A model generated the notes under the pieces. It worked only from the letters and a program-made list of their open reading frames with translations. It searched no databases and had not been told where the DNA came from. Of a DNA stretch of 64,000 bases, positions 26,268 to 35,600 are shown piece by piece. This DNA comes from Marivirga sericea. GTDB lineage: Bacteria > Bacteroidota > Bacteroidia > Cytophagales > Cyclobacteriaceae. Location: assembly GCF_900177665.1 (NCBI RefSeq), contig NZ_FXAW01000005.1, positions 310,001 to 374,000 of the forward strand. Reading direction: 5' to 3'. Within the stretch, counting starts at the first letter, position 1, and every line of letters starts with the position of its first letter. Both the position numbers and the translations under genes were made by a program.

Positions 26268-26900
26268 TTACTTCTTGATTATATTCAACAGTTTATCCAT
26301 TTTGACTTTACCATATAATTGCACTACCATAGAATAAGGAAGCTCCCCATTATCTGCAAAAATATTATCATAGGATTGTAATGGAACAAAGCTGTAATTA
26401 AATCGCCCCCCTATTGTAAAATCATCACTTAAGTCATATTCAAGACCGAAAAGTGTTGCGTAATCCATCGCACTTACCGTACCTCCCAAGTTTTCCTTTA
26501 TCTTTTGATCATCTACAGAATAGTGATAACTCCCTCCTAAAAAGATAGAAGGCTGAATCCCTAGATTTATTGTGAATTTTTCATCCAATAAAATCCCAAA
26601 CATAATAGCAAAGTCAAAATAATAAAGATTGATATTATTTACATTTTCACTATCCCAATTCCATGAACCTTTTTGAGTAACTAATGCCTCCATCTGAACA
26701 AAAAGCTTTTCCGTAGCCCCGAAATTTTTATAGACACCTAATTGAGCGCCCGGTTTTAAGTTGGTATTTCCTTGCCCATTTACAGTGGAAATCACTAAGC
26801 CGGTTTTTAATCCATAATCCTGTGCTTTTAAATGCGCAGAAGAAAGGATCAGAAAACTGGAAATTAAAATAGCTAAACTTGAAATCTGCTTTACATTCAT
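26268..26900 (-). CDS. outer-membrane beta-barrel (porin-family) protein
   Basis: This 210-residue protein has a signal peptide (about 1-26, ending LKAQ) and an OMP_b-brl_2-type barrel. Strands with glycine turns are visible (YGLKTGLVISTVNG, PGAQLGVYKNFG, FTINLGIQPSIFLGGSYHYS, FTIGGRFNYSFVPLQSYD). The length suits an eight-stranded PorT-like barrel. The function is unknown. It is convergent with the MORN operon (14-bp gap) and downstream of DUF4197 on the same strand, 63 bp away. Confidence 0.8.
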   Translation of the reverse strand: MNVKQISSLAILISSFLILSSAHLKAQDYGLKTGLVISTVNGQGNTNLKPGAQLGVYKNFGATEKLFVQMEALVTQKGSWNWDSENVNNINLYYFDFAIMFGILLDEKFTINLGIQPSIFLGGSYHYSVDDQKIKENLGGTVSAMDYATLFGLEYDLSDDFTIGGRFNYSFVPLQSYDNIFADNGELPYSMVVQLYGKVKMDKLLNIIKK

Positions 26901-26963
26901 ATTAAAATATCGTCAAGGATCTAATACCTCTAAATCCATTCAAAATATGCGCAAATTTATAAA

Positions 26964-27755
26964 TTATTGTTGAGCAAATACCTTTTTCAGAATATCATTT
27001 ATCCTTGCTGCAGGGTTTTCTCTGATATCTTTTTCTTTCAAAGCAACTTTTTGAAACATTCCATCCAAAGCGCGCTCAGTCACAAAACTAGCCAAATCCT
27101 TTTCTTTTATGGGGCTCAGCTTTAATACATTAATAAGATCTTTTCTTTCTACTTCATTGTAGGTCTTAACAAATATACTGTATAGCTGCTCGCTACTTTT
27201 ATCATATACGATGGGATCATCCAAAACATCTTTAATATCGGGCTTAAAAGCAGTTACTAATTGGTTGAAAGTGTTGTTTCGCAAATAATTTGTAGCAGCA
27301 TTATCACTGCCTTTTAGAATAGTAAAGCCATCTTGAACCGTCATGCTACTAATAGCATTCACGAAAATAGGCTTAGCCTTAACGACCGCTTTTTCAGCTG
27401 CCCGATTCAAACTCACTATCATATCTGCTTCAATACTTTTTATCAATTCATCATAAATTTTTTTGCCGGCAGTGGTAGATTTCAGTTGTAAAATAGCAGA
27501 CTCTAGTTCAGCAGGCAGAAATATTTTTACTGCTTCATCCTTTAAGAAGCCATTGGTTGTAGCTAATTGATCCACTCCAGCTTTAGTCCCCACTTCCAAA
27601 GCAGACTTTAAACCTTTAATGACTTCTCGTTCGGTCAACTTCCCTGACTGACTGCTATCCAAATCATAGTCTTTTGCAACTTGTTGTAAAACTTCACAAG
27701 CATTAAACAAAAGAATGCAAAAAATGGTAGATAAAATTAGGCTTAGCTTCTTCAT
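26964..27755 (-). CDS. DUF4197 lipoprotein
   Basis: This 263-residue protein is read from ATG 27755 because this gives a proper lipoprotein signal: MKKLSLILSTIF, lipobox FNAC, Cys20. The longer form from 27782 adds nine basic residues before it. The mature part matches DUF4197: LTEREVIKGLKSALEVGTKA (about 40-59), FLPAELESAI, and SMTVQDGFTILKGSDNAATN (about 150-169). Members are periplasmic lipoproteins, including in Proteobacteria; no reaction is known to me. Confidence 0.85.
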   Translation of the reverse strand: MKKLSLILSTIFCILLFNACEVLQQVAKDYDLDSSQSGKLTEREVIKGLKSALEVGTKAGVDQLATTNGFLKDEAVKIFLPAELESAILQLKSTTAGKKIYDELIKSIEADMIVSLNRAAEKAVVKAKPIFVNAISSMTVQDGFTILKGSDNAATNYLRNNTFNQLVTAFKPDIKDVLDDPIVYDKSSEQLYSIFVKTYNEVERKDLINVLKLSPIKEKDLASFVTERALDGMFQKVALKEKDIRENPAARINDILKKVFAQQ

Positions 27756-27886
27756 TGTATGATATTTTTTCAGTCTATGCAATTTAGAGATTTTTTTACT
27801 GCCAAGCTGACAGCAAAAGAATAATAAAAGATAAATGGAATAGGAATTGATACTAGGGAATTGATTAAATCAAAATAGTAAATAAA

Positions 27887-29776
27887 ATGCAAGAGAAAGG
27901 TAGTATTTCGATCCATTCGGAAAATATTTTCCCAATAATCAAGAAATTTTTATACTCTGACCATGAAGTATTCCTTCGTGAGTTGGTTTCCAATGCAGTA
28001 GATGCCACCCAAAAAATCAAAAGCCTTGGAACATTAGGCGAATATGATGGTGATTTGGGCGATTTAAGCATCGAAATCAAAATCGACAAAAAGAAAAAAA
28101 CGTTACATGTCATCGATAAAGGAATCGGGATGACAGGTGAAGAAATTAAAAAATATATTAACCAGATCGCTTTCTCCGGAGCCACTGAATTCGTAGAAAA
28201 ATATAAGGAAAAAGGAGAAGGATCGGGAATAATCGGCCATTTTGGTTTAGGTTTCTACTCTGCCTTCATGGTAGCCGATAAGGTAGAGATAAATTCCCTT
28301 TCGAGAGAAAAAGATGCTACTCCTGCAAATTGGATTTGTGATGGCAGTACTGAATTCGAACTTAAAGAAGGAAAGAAAAAGAAAAGAGGGACAGAAATCA
28401 TTCTGCACATCAATAAGGATTCAGAAGAATTTTTAGAAGAGCACAGAGTTAATGAAATCTTAACCAAATACTGTAAGTTCCTGCCTGTTCCTATCATTTT
28501 CGGTGAAAAAGAAGAAACTATTAAAGAAGGAGAAGGAGATGATGCAAAAGAGAAAAAAATAACCAAACCAAAGGTTATCAATAATACGACTCCTCTTTGG
28601 ACTAAAGCGCCCACTGAAATTAAGGATGAGGAATACATTGAATTCTACAAAGAACTTTACCCATTTAGTGAGGATCCATTATTTTGGATTCACTTAAATG
28701 TAGATTACCCTTTTAATTTGACCGGTATTCTGTATTTCCCTAAAATCAAGAATGATTTTGATATTCAGAAGAATAAAATTCAGCTATATTCTCGTCAAGT
28801 CTTCATAACAGATGAAGTGAAAGATGTAGTGCCGGAATTCTTGATGTTGATGCACGGAGTAATTGATTCTCCTGACATTCCATTGAATGTATCGAGAAGT
28901 TACTTGCAGGCTGACAGCAATGTGAAGAAAATCAATAATCACATTACCAAAAAAGTAGCAGACAAGCTGGCCGAGCTTTATAAAAATGATAGAAAGTCCT
29001 TTGAAGAAAAATGGGATAGCGTTGGACTTTTCGTGAAGTACGGTATGATGAGCGATGACAAGTTCTATGATAAAGCAAAAAAATTCTGTCTATTGAAAAG
29101 CATCGAGCAAAATAAGCTTTTCACTTTAGATGAATATAAGGAAAACATTGCTGGAAATCAGACTGATAAGGACGGAAACGTAACTATTCTATATGCTACT
29201 AATCCTGATAAGCAAGATGCTTATATTACTTCGGCTCAGAAAAAGGGCTATGATGTGGTGCTATTGGACAGTCCTATTGACAGCCATTTCATCAATCAGT
29301 TAGAGCAGAAATTGGAAAAAACCAATATGAAGCGAGTAGATGCTGATATTGTAGACAAATTGATAGATAAGGACGAGAAAGCAGAAAGCGTATTATCCGA
29401 TGAAGAAAAAGAGAAACTGAAAACAGTTTTTGAAAATGCTATCAATAATTCATCTATGACGGTTGCTGTTGAAGCGCTATCACCTGATGAATTGCCTGTT
29501 TCTCTGACTATGCCAGAATTTATGCGCAGAATGAAAGATATGCAACAAACTGGCGGTGGCGGCATGGCTTTCATGGGAGGAATGCCTGATCAGTATAATC
29601 TAACCATTAATGCTAATCATAAAATGGCTTCAAAAATATTGAAAGCGGAGAGCGAAGAAGCGCAAAAGAATATTGCAAAGCAGAATTATGATTTGGCGCT
29701 ACTTTCACAAAATATGCTAAACGGAAAGGATTTAACTAACTTCATCAGCAGAAGTGTTGAGATGATGGAGAAATAA
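27887..29776 (+). CDS. htpG: molecular chaperone HtpG (Hsp90)
   Basis: This 629-residue protein is a full bacterial Hsp90, an ATP-dependent dimeric cytosolic chaperone. The N-terminal GHKL ATPase has FLRELVSNAVDATQK (about 26-40), DKGIGMTGEEI and GHFGLGFYSAFM (about 119-130). The middle domain holds SRQVFITDEV and IDSPDIPLNVSRSYLQ. The C-terminal domain has a flexible Gly/Met-rich loop (GGGGMAFMGGMPDQ) and the dimerisation end. It is monocistronic, divergent from DUF4197 across a 131-bp gap. Confidence 0.97.
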   Translation: MQEKGSISIHSENIFPIIKKFLYSDHEVFLRELVSNAVDATQKIKSLGTLGEYDGDLGDLSIEIKIDKKKKTLHVIDKGIGMTGEEIKKYINQIAFSGATEFVEKYKEKGEGSGIIGHFGLGFYSAFMVADKVEINSLSREKDATPANWICDGSTEFELKEGKKKKRGTEIILHINKDSEEFLEEHRVNEILTKYCKFLPVPIIFGEKEETIKEGEGDDAKEKKITKPKVINNTTPLWTKAPTEIKDEEYIEFYKELYPFSEDPLFWIHLNVDYPFNLTGILYFPKIKNDFDIQKNKIQLYSRQVFITDEVKDVVPEFLMLMHGVIDSPDIPLNVSRSYLQADSNVKKINNHITKKVADKLAELYKNDRKSFEEKWDSVGLFVKYGMMSDDKFYDKAKKFCLLKSIEQNKLFTLDEYKENIAGNQTDKDGNVTILYATNPDKQDAYITSAQKKGYDVVLLDSPIDSHFINQLEQKLEKTNMKRVDADIVDKLIDKDEKAESVLSDEEKEKLKTVFENAINNSSMTVAVEALSPDELPVSLTMPEFMRRMKDMQQTGGGGMAFMGGMPDQYNLTINANHKMASKILKAESEEAQKNIAKQNYDLALLSQNMLNGKDLTNFISRSVEMMEK

Positions 29777-29836
29777 TTACGAATTAGGAATTGATTAATT
29801 ACAAATTGGAAAGATCAAATTCGTAATTCGTAATTG
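29775..29836. repeat. AATTACGAATT-type inverted repeat after htpG
   Basis: AATTACGAATTAGGAATT and, about 25 nt later, AATTCGTAATTCGTAATT form an imperfect inverted repeat right after the htpG stop. A related ACGAATT/AATTCGT hairpin lies after the tricorn gene (52429-52468). It is probably a dispersed intergenic repeat. Confidence 0.5.
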
Positions 29837-29857
29837 AAAAATTAATAATTATTATAG

Positions 29858-29895
29858 ACAGCCCGGAATTTTCAATAACTTCGGGCTGTTTTCGT
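29858..29895 (+). terminator. terminator of htpG
   Basis: ACAGCCCG (29858-29865) pairs with CGGGCTGT (29882-29889), partly extended inward, and is followed by TTTCGTTT. It ends 11 bp before the next start codon. Confidence 0.8.
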
Positions 29896-29905
29896 TTAGC
29901 ACAAT

Positions 29906-30796
29906 ATGAAGAATTACCTACTCATAACGATTATAATCATCAGTTTGCCTCTGTCTTTAGTGGCACAAGAAGAGGAAATACCAAAAGATACTATCCCTAC
30001 CCCTTCTGACACTATTAAAAAAACTTTTCAATTTCTTGACGGAGCACCTGTAACCATTGATTTACAGACTGAGGAAGAAGAAGATGAGGAGGAGGAGGAT
30101 AAAGAAAAAAAGAAAAAGAAAAAACGTAATTTCTATTACGATAAAAAAGTACGTAAAAACTATACATTATCAGGGTATGGAAATAATGTAACTCGCGAGC
30201 TATTCAATTATCTAAAAAAAGAATATGTAGGTCCAGATCCTTATGTGAGAGACTTTTACTGGTATGATTTCAAAAGGAAAGAAATCAGAAGTACGAAAAA
30301 TGCAGATCCTAAATTTGCAGGAATTCTACACGGGCCTTATGAAAAAATGAAGGACGAACAAGTCATTGAAAAAGGCATGTTCTGGAATGGCTTGAAACAT
30401 GGTCGCTGGATGAGATACGATAATAATGGTATCCTCATGGATAAGCTCACCTATTTTAAAGGCTGGCCTATAGATTCCAAAATTAGCTATTATGATGAAG
30501 AGAAAAGAGAACATGTAAAAGAGGTCATTCCAATTGAACATGGTGAGAAGGAAGGCACTTATCTTTACTTTCACAAAAATGGACAAGTTGCTGTACAAGG
30601 TGAGTACAGATTTGATGAAAAAGTAGGTTTATGGGCTGAGTACTATGACCTAAGAAGAAGAAGAAAAAAGACAATTCAATACGGCCGTGATCCATTTGCC
30701 AAAGATTTCGAACCCTACATCAATCAAGAGTGGGATGCATCCGGCAAATTAGTTTATGATAGAGAACAATGGAACCGTAAGTTTGCCTCAAAATGA
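29906..30796 (+). CDS. secreted YwqK/MORN-like repeat protein with charged tract
   Basis: This 296-residue protein has a signal peptide (about 1-21, ending LVAQ). A strongly charged stretch follows (about 55-75: a run of Glu/Asp turning directly into Lys/Arg). Residues of about 120-265 contain repeats of the YwqK antitoxin/MORN_2 type: HGPYEKMKDEQVIEKGMFWN, GLKHGRWMRYDNNGILMDKL, GEKEGTYLYFHKNGQVAVQG. The stop overlaps the crcB start as ATGA, so the two are coupled although no functional link is known. It resembles other MORN-like genes in this 8-kb stretch. No function can be given. Confidence 0.75.
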   Translation: MKNYLLITIIIISLPLSLVAQEEEIPKDTIPTPSDTIKKTFQFLDGAPVTIDLQTEEEEDEEEEDKEKKKKKKRNFYYDKKVRKNYTLSGYGNNVTRELFNYLKKEYVGPDPYVRDFYWYDFKRKEIRSTKNADPKFAGILHGPYEKMKDEQVIEKGMFWNGLKHGRWMRYDNNGILMDKLTYFKGWPIDSKISYYDEEKREHVKEVIPIEHGEKEGTYLYFHKNGQVAVQGEYRFDEKVGLWAEYYDLRRRRKKTIQYGRDPFAKDFEPYINQEWDASGKLVYDREQWNRKFASK

Positions 30797-31164
30797 TTAA
30801 AAATATCCTCTTAATCGGATTAGGCGGTGGATTGGGAAGTATAGCTCGATACGCCACCTCTCAATATGCTGACAAATATCTGTCTAGCGTTCTCCCGTAT
30901 GGTACTTTTATCGCCAATATTTTGGGTTCTTTACTAATTGGTGTGCTGCTAGGCTACTTAGTTGACCATCCTTCTCAAAATTTCAAACTACTATTAGTAA
31001 CGGGCTTTTGTGGTGGCTTTACCACTTTTTCCACATTTACATATGAGAATTTCAGTTATCTGCAAAACGGACAAATTGGGCTGTTTTTACTATATACTTT
31101 AGGGAGTGTAGTAATAGGATTACTGACTGTTTTTGCGGGTTTTAATTTGGTGAAATTATTTTGA
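30793..31164 (+). CDS. crcB: fluoride channel CrcB/Fluc
   Basis: A 123-residue Fluc-type fluoride channel with four membrane segments. Family marks are LGGGLGSIARY (about 9-19), YGTFIANILGSLLIGVLLG (about 36-54) and the strongly conserved GFCGGFTTFSTFTYE (about 71-85), whose TTFSTF holds the central sodium-site and phenylalanine-box region. It works as a dual-topology dimer exporting fluoride. The ATG overlaps the preceding gene; no fluoride riboswitch is evident upstream, so expression seems tied to that gene. Confidence 0.93.
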   Translation: MIKNILLIGLGGGLGSIARYATSQYADKYLSSVLPYGTFIANILGSLLIGVLLGYLVDHPSQNFKLLLVTGFCGGFTTFSTFTYENFSYLQNGQIGLFLLYTLGSVVIGLLTVFAGFNLVKLF

Positions 31165-31186
31165 TAGCAATTCCAAAGATTTTGCA

Positions 31187-31231
31187 AAACTAATCCTTTC
31201 CAAAGTCTAGAACTTTGGAAAGGATTAGTTT
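31187..31231. terminator. bidirectional terminator between crcB and the thioredoxin-TPR gene
   Basis: A perfect 19-bp stem (31187-31205 with 31213-31231, 7-nt loop) starts AAAC and ends GTTT, with T-rich sequence outside on both strands. It separates convergent genes. Confidence 0.88.
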
Positions 31232-31234
31232 AAT

Positions 31235-32176
31235 TTAATTAGAACTCGAAGCCTTTCCTTTTCCTTCTTCTTCCCCTACTTTTTCAGGCGTCAGTTTTTG
31301 CAATCGATCCAATTCCGCCTTGAGCTCTTCATTTTCAGAATTAAGCGAAATAGCCTTTTCATACGCTTTAATAGCTTCTGAATAATTCTCCATTTCTGTC
31401 AAAAGCTCTGCGTAAGTTTTATGCGTCCACCAATTTCCTGGGTAATAGTAAGTATTAAATTGAAATACTAATAGCGCCTCTTTTTTTCTATCAGAAGTGG
31501 AAAGCACTCGTCCTAGCGTATTTAACTCCACATAACGCCCTACCTTATAATATACCGTGCTGTATATACTTTGAATATTTTCATACACTTCTTCCATCGT
31601 CATACTATCAAATATTTGAAGCAGATAATTGGCTCCTGCATAATTGGGAGCAGAAGGGTAGCCTAAGGCAATTTGGGCTACATCGGTTAGCATATCTGTA
31701 CTGGGAGATTCGACTATCCGAGCGTATTCCTTTCCTCCCTCTTTAAATATGAAAGTGGGAACTCTGTGAATATTTAATCCCTTTTCTTCTCGCTTAGGAC
31801 CCTGTTTATAATCATCTCCTGAACCATAAAGTGCAGTAAACCTTAATTGGTCTCGCCTTAATCCCAATTCATCCCAAAGCTTTAAAAACTGAGGAACCCA
31901 TTCTTGACTATCTCCGCACCAAGTCCCTAAGTAAATATCTACTTCTTTATCTTGGAGATTTTTCGCCCATTCGAAATCTGTTTTCTCCAATTTTAAAGTA
32001 TCATAGTTACTCTTAAACCAAGTGGAGTAAGTAGTATCTTCTTTAAGATAGTCTATTGGGAATTCTCCCCAGATGTGTTTATCACCTTCATCAGTGGTAT
32101 AGAATTGAATATCTTGAGCTAATGCAGTGCTCACAGAAATAAGTGCAATAATGCTTAAGGATAATAGTTTTGTCAT
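31235..32176 (-). CDS. secreted thioredoxin-fold protein with TPR tail
   Basis: This 313-residue protein has a signal peptide (about 1-20, ending ALAQ) and a thioredoxin-like domain (about 65-175) with VDIYLGTWCGDSQEWVPQF. The active site is Cys-Gly-Asp-Ser, a monothiol version of CxxC. The cis-Pro equivalent is in HRVPTFIF. TPR-like helices follow at about 180-300 (YYKVGRYVELNTLGRVLSTS, NYSEAIKAYEKAISLN), with an acidic/Ser-rich tail. A single active-site Cys argues against a simple disulfide oxidase or reductase. It is periplasmic. A TAATCTTG box (one mismatch) lies 15 bp upstream of the ATG. Confidence 0.78.
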   Translation of the reverse strand: MTKLLSLSIIALISVSTALAQDIQFYTTDEGDKHIWGEFPIDYLKEDTTYSTWFKSNYDTLKLEKTDFEWAKNLQDKEVDIYLGTWCGDSQEWVPQFLKLWDELGLRRDQLRFTALYGSGDDYKQGPKREEKGLNIHRVPTFIFKEGGKEYARIVESPSTDMLTDVAQIALGYPSAPNYAGANYLLQIFDSMTMEEVYENIQSIYSTVYYKVGRYVELNTLGRVLSTSDRKKEALLVFQFNTYYYPGNWWTHKTYAELLTEMENYSEAIKAYEKAISLNSENEELKAELDRLQKLTPEKVGEEEGKGKASSSN

Positions 32177-32648
32177 AATATTTTGAGGTTCAAGATTAGA
32201 TTAAACAGAATTTAAACTACTAAATTAAATTTAATAAACTGATTTACTTGTTGAATATTGTGAGAAAGGTTTAAAGTCCTCCTCATAATGCCTTAAAAAT
32301 TTGCTCCTAACTAATATAAAATAGTTGCTAGAAAGCTTCGATTATTTATATAAGGAGTATCATTCTATCAAACTAAGTGAAATCCTTTCCTTTGCAATAT
32401 ATTAAATCTATTGAATACTGTTCAACTTTTTAGGCTAAGGCAACTATCAAAGACAGAAAAACAACTCCTAAAAACCTAATTACTTGCAAAGAAGCCGTCC
32501 ATGTAAGACTTTACCTAAGTTTTAATTATATAATAAGGTAATATTTTTTTATCTTCATGCTTACAAAAGTATAACTTATAGAAGCAAAAAGACGCTTCGT
32601 AGAAAAAGAAGAAATTAAACGATTCTAAAATTTACATTTATTGAACAT
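32177..32648. other. intergenic region between divergent genes, no gene seen
   Basis: These 472 bp contain no ORF of note, no tRNA and no clear hairpin. The sequence is very AT-rich with short direct words. Both flanking genes start here, so it must hold two promoters, but only the TAATCTTG box for the minus gene (32191-32198) resembles the consensus. Confidence 0.6.
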
Positions 32649-35600
32649 ATGAAAACACTGAAATTATTTTTACTGTTGCTTTTAAGCTCAATTTCGGCCA
32701 TGGCTCAAATAAACTTTAAGCAGGTTCTCCCACCCGCCCCAGCTCCTCAGATTATCCCAGTATTTTCTGAAGTAGATCAGGGATCGATTGCATATGCAGA
32801 TGTTGACGGTATCAATGGGCTTGATGTTTTAGTTACAGGAAGCAATAATGCAGATGAGCCTATAGCCAAACTTTATATCAATGATGGAAGTGGCAACTAC
32901 TCTGAAAAGATCGGTACTCCTTTCGTAGGGGTAACACAAGGATCAGTAGCTTTTGCCGATATTGACTTAAATGGAACACAAGATGTACTTATAACCGGAT
33001 TTGATGGTACTAATCGCATAGCAAAACTATACACTAATGATGGCAACGCCAATTTCATCGATGAGGGAAGTATCGCTATTTTTGGAGTAGCACAAAGTGC
33101 TATTACTTTTGCTGATTTCGATGGACAAAATGGCCCTGATGTTTTAGTCACTGGTATAAGTGCAGGGGGAAACCAGACAAAAAGTCTTTACATCAATGAT
33201 GGAGACGGAAATTTCAGCAATGTAAACGCAGCGAATATCGCAGTTTTAGCTGCAGTAAATAGAGGAGCCGTTGATGCCGCTGACATTGATGGCGATGGTG
33301 ATGTAGACTTAGTGATTACAGGAGATGAAAACTTGTCAAATGCACCTGTAACTGAAATTTATCTGAACGATGGAAATGCGGATTTCACCAAACTCACTGG
33401 TACCACTTTTGTGGGTGTGGAAGATAGTGATGTTGCATTCGCTGATTTGAATGGAGATAACACTCATGATTTATTGATTTCAGGCTTCAATAGTTCAGGT
33501 AACCCCATAACTAAACTATACACTAATGAGATAGTAAGTGGAAATGCTACCTTTACAGAAATGTCTACAACTATCGATGCCTTAGGATTCAGCTCTTTTG
33601 CGATTGCCGATGTCGATGGTCAAAACGGGTCAGATGTACTACTAACAGGTTCTTCTACAGGCGGTAGCTCCCCTGTTAGCAAACTTTATATCAATGATGG
33701 AGCTGGAAATTTTACTTTAGAAAGTGGAACAGCTTTTACAAATGTGTTTAGAGGCGCTGTGGCCCTTTTAGACCTAGATGGCGATAATGATCAAGACTTG
33801 GTAATCTCAGGTCGTAAAAGTGATGGAAATCCTATCACTGAAATATTTGGTAATGACGGTGCTGGAGCATTTACATTAGCCACGGGAACTCCTTTTATTG
33901 GAGTTCGCTTAAGTGCAGCAGACTTTGCCGATATCGATGGAAACGGTTCGCAAGACGTCTTAATTACCGGCCGCAACAAGGATAATGTTTCAGTAGCTAA
34001 ATTGTATACCAACGATGGAAATGGAAGCTTTGTGGAAGTAACAGGTACTCCATTCACTGGAGTTGGAGATAGTGACGTAGCATTTGCAGATGTGGATGGT
34101 ATAAACGGTCCTGATGTTATAATTACTGGCGTTACCAACCCTTTCCCTTTTAATTATTTAACAAAATTCTACACAAATAATGGAAGTGGTGTTTTTACTG
34201 AAGAAACAGGAGCCCCTTTTACAGGTCTTGGATTCGGATCTATTTCGTTTGCAGATGTAGATGGTGTGAATGGTCTAGATGTGGTCATCACAGGTCAAAA
34301 CAACGCTGCTAGTCCTGTGACTGAACTATATACAAGAGATGGTCTTGGAGATTATTCGGCAGCAGGAACTTTCACCGACATCACGAAAAGCTCAACAGCC
34401 TTTGCCGATATGGATGGTGAAAATGGCCCTGACCTTATCATTTCTGGTGAGAATTCTACCGGAACGGAAACCACTGAACTCTACATAAATAATGGAAGCG
34501 GTGGCTTTTCGTTAGACACTGGAACTCCTTTTGAACCAGTGAAAAACAGTGCGATTGCAGTTGGAGATGTAGTTGGTAATAGTGGTCTTGATGTATTGAT
34601 TACTGGAACTGATGGTTCTGGTGATCCTGTAACTAAGCTTTATGCTAATAATGGTACTGTTGGAAATCCTACTTTCACAGAAGTTGGTGGGACTCCCTTC
34701 GAAGTTGTAGATAATGGTTCAGTAGCTATTGCAGATATAGATGGAGTGGATGGCAATGATATCATCATTTCAGGAGAAAATAGTTCAGGTGAGTATATCA
34801 CTAAGCTATATATCAATGATGGAAGTGGTAATTTTACAGAAGTAACCAATTTACCATTTGATGGTGCCTTTCAAGGCAATATATCATTAGCAGATGTGGA
34901 TAGTGATGGCTTAATAGATGTATTGATTACAGGAAGAAACAATGCTGGTATCAATATCTCTAAATTGTATAGAAACGTAACTGATTTCATTGAGCCTAAT
35001 ATTACTTCAGCACCTACTGCTTCAGTGGAGGAAAACGTAACGAGCAGTTTCTATACAGCCACTGCTGACAAACAGGTAACATTTACTTTAGGCACTTCCA
35101 AAGACGAAGAATTTTTCAAAATAAACGGAGGTCAACTCAGTTTTCTAAATGCAGCTGATTTTGAAAACCCACAAGATGCCAATACTGATAATGTGTATTT
35201 AATAGATCTAATTGCCACGGACCAAGCTAATAATGTAGTTACAGAGCCAGTAGCTATCACAGTTACTAACGTAGACGATGTTGATCCTACTATCACTTCG
35301 GGAGCTACTGCTTCAGTACCTGAAAATACAACAGGCACGATCTATACAGCCACTGCAGACGAAGCTGTTACTTACAGTTTCGGAAGCAGCAAGGATGAAG
35401 CATTATTCACCTTATCAACCGATGCTATAAGCTTTACTAGTGCACCAGATTTTGAAACCCCGCTAGATGCCAACGCGGATAATGAATACCTTATAGATTT
35501 AATCGCCACGGATAATAATGGCAATTCTTCTACTAAGGAAGTAGCGGTAACTGTAACCGATGTGGTTGAAGCAGGCCCTGTTATCACTTCACCAGCTACT

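Noticed and set aside
30700-30792. Fluoride riboswitch upstream of crcB
   Set aside because: crcB begins inside the preceding gene (ATGA overlap), and no riboswitch-like structure is evident there.
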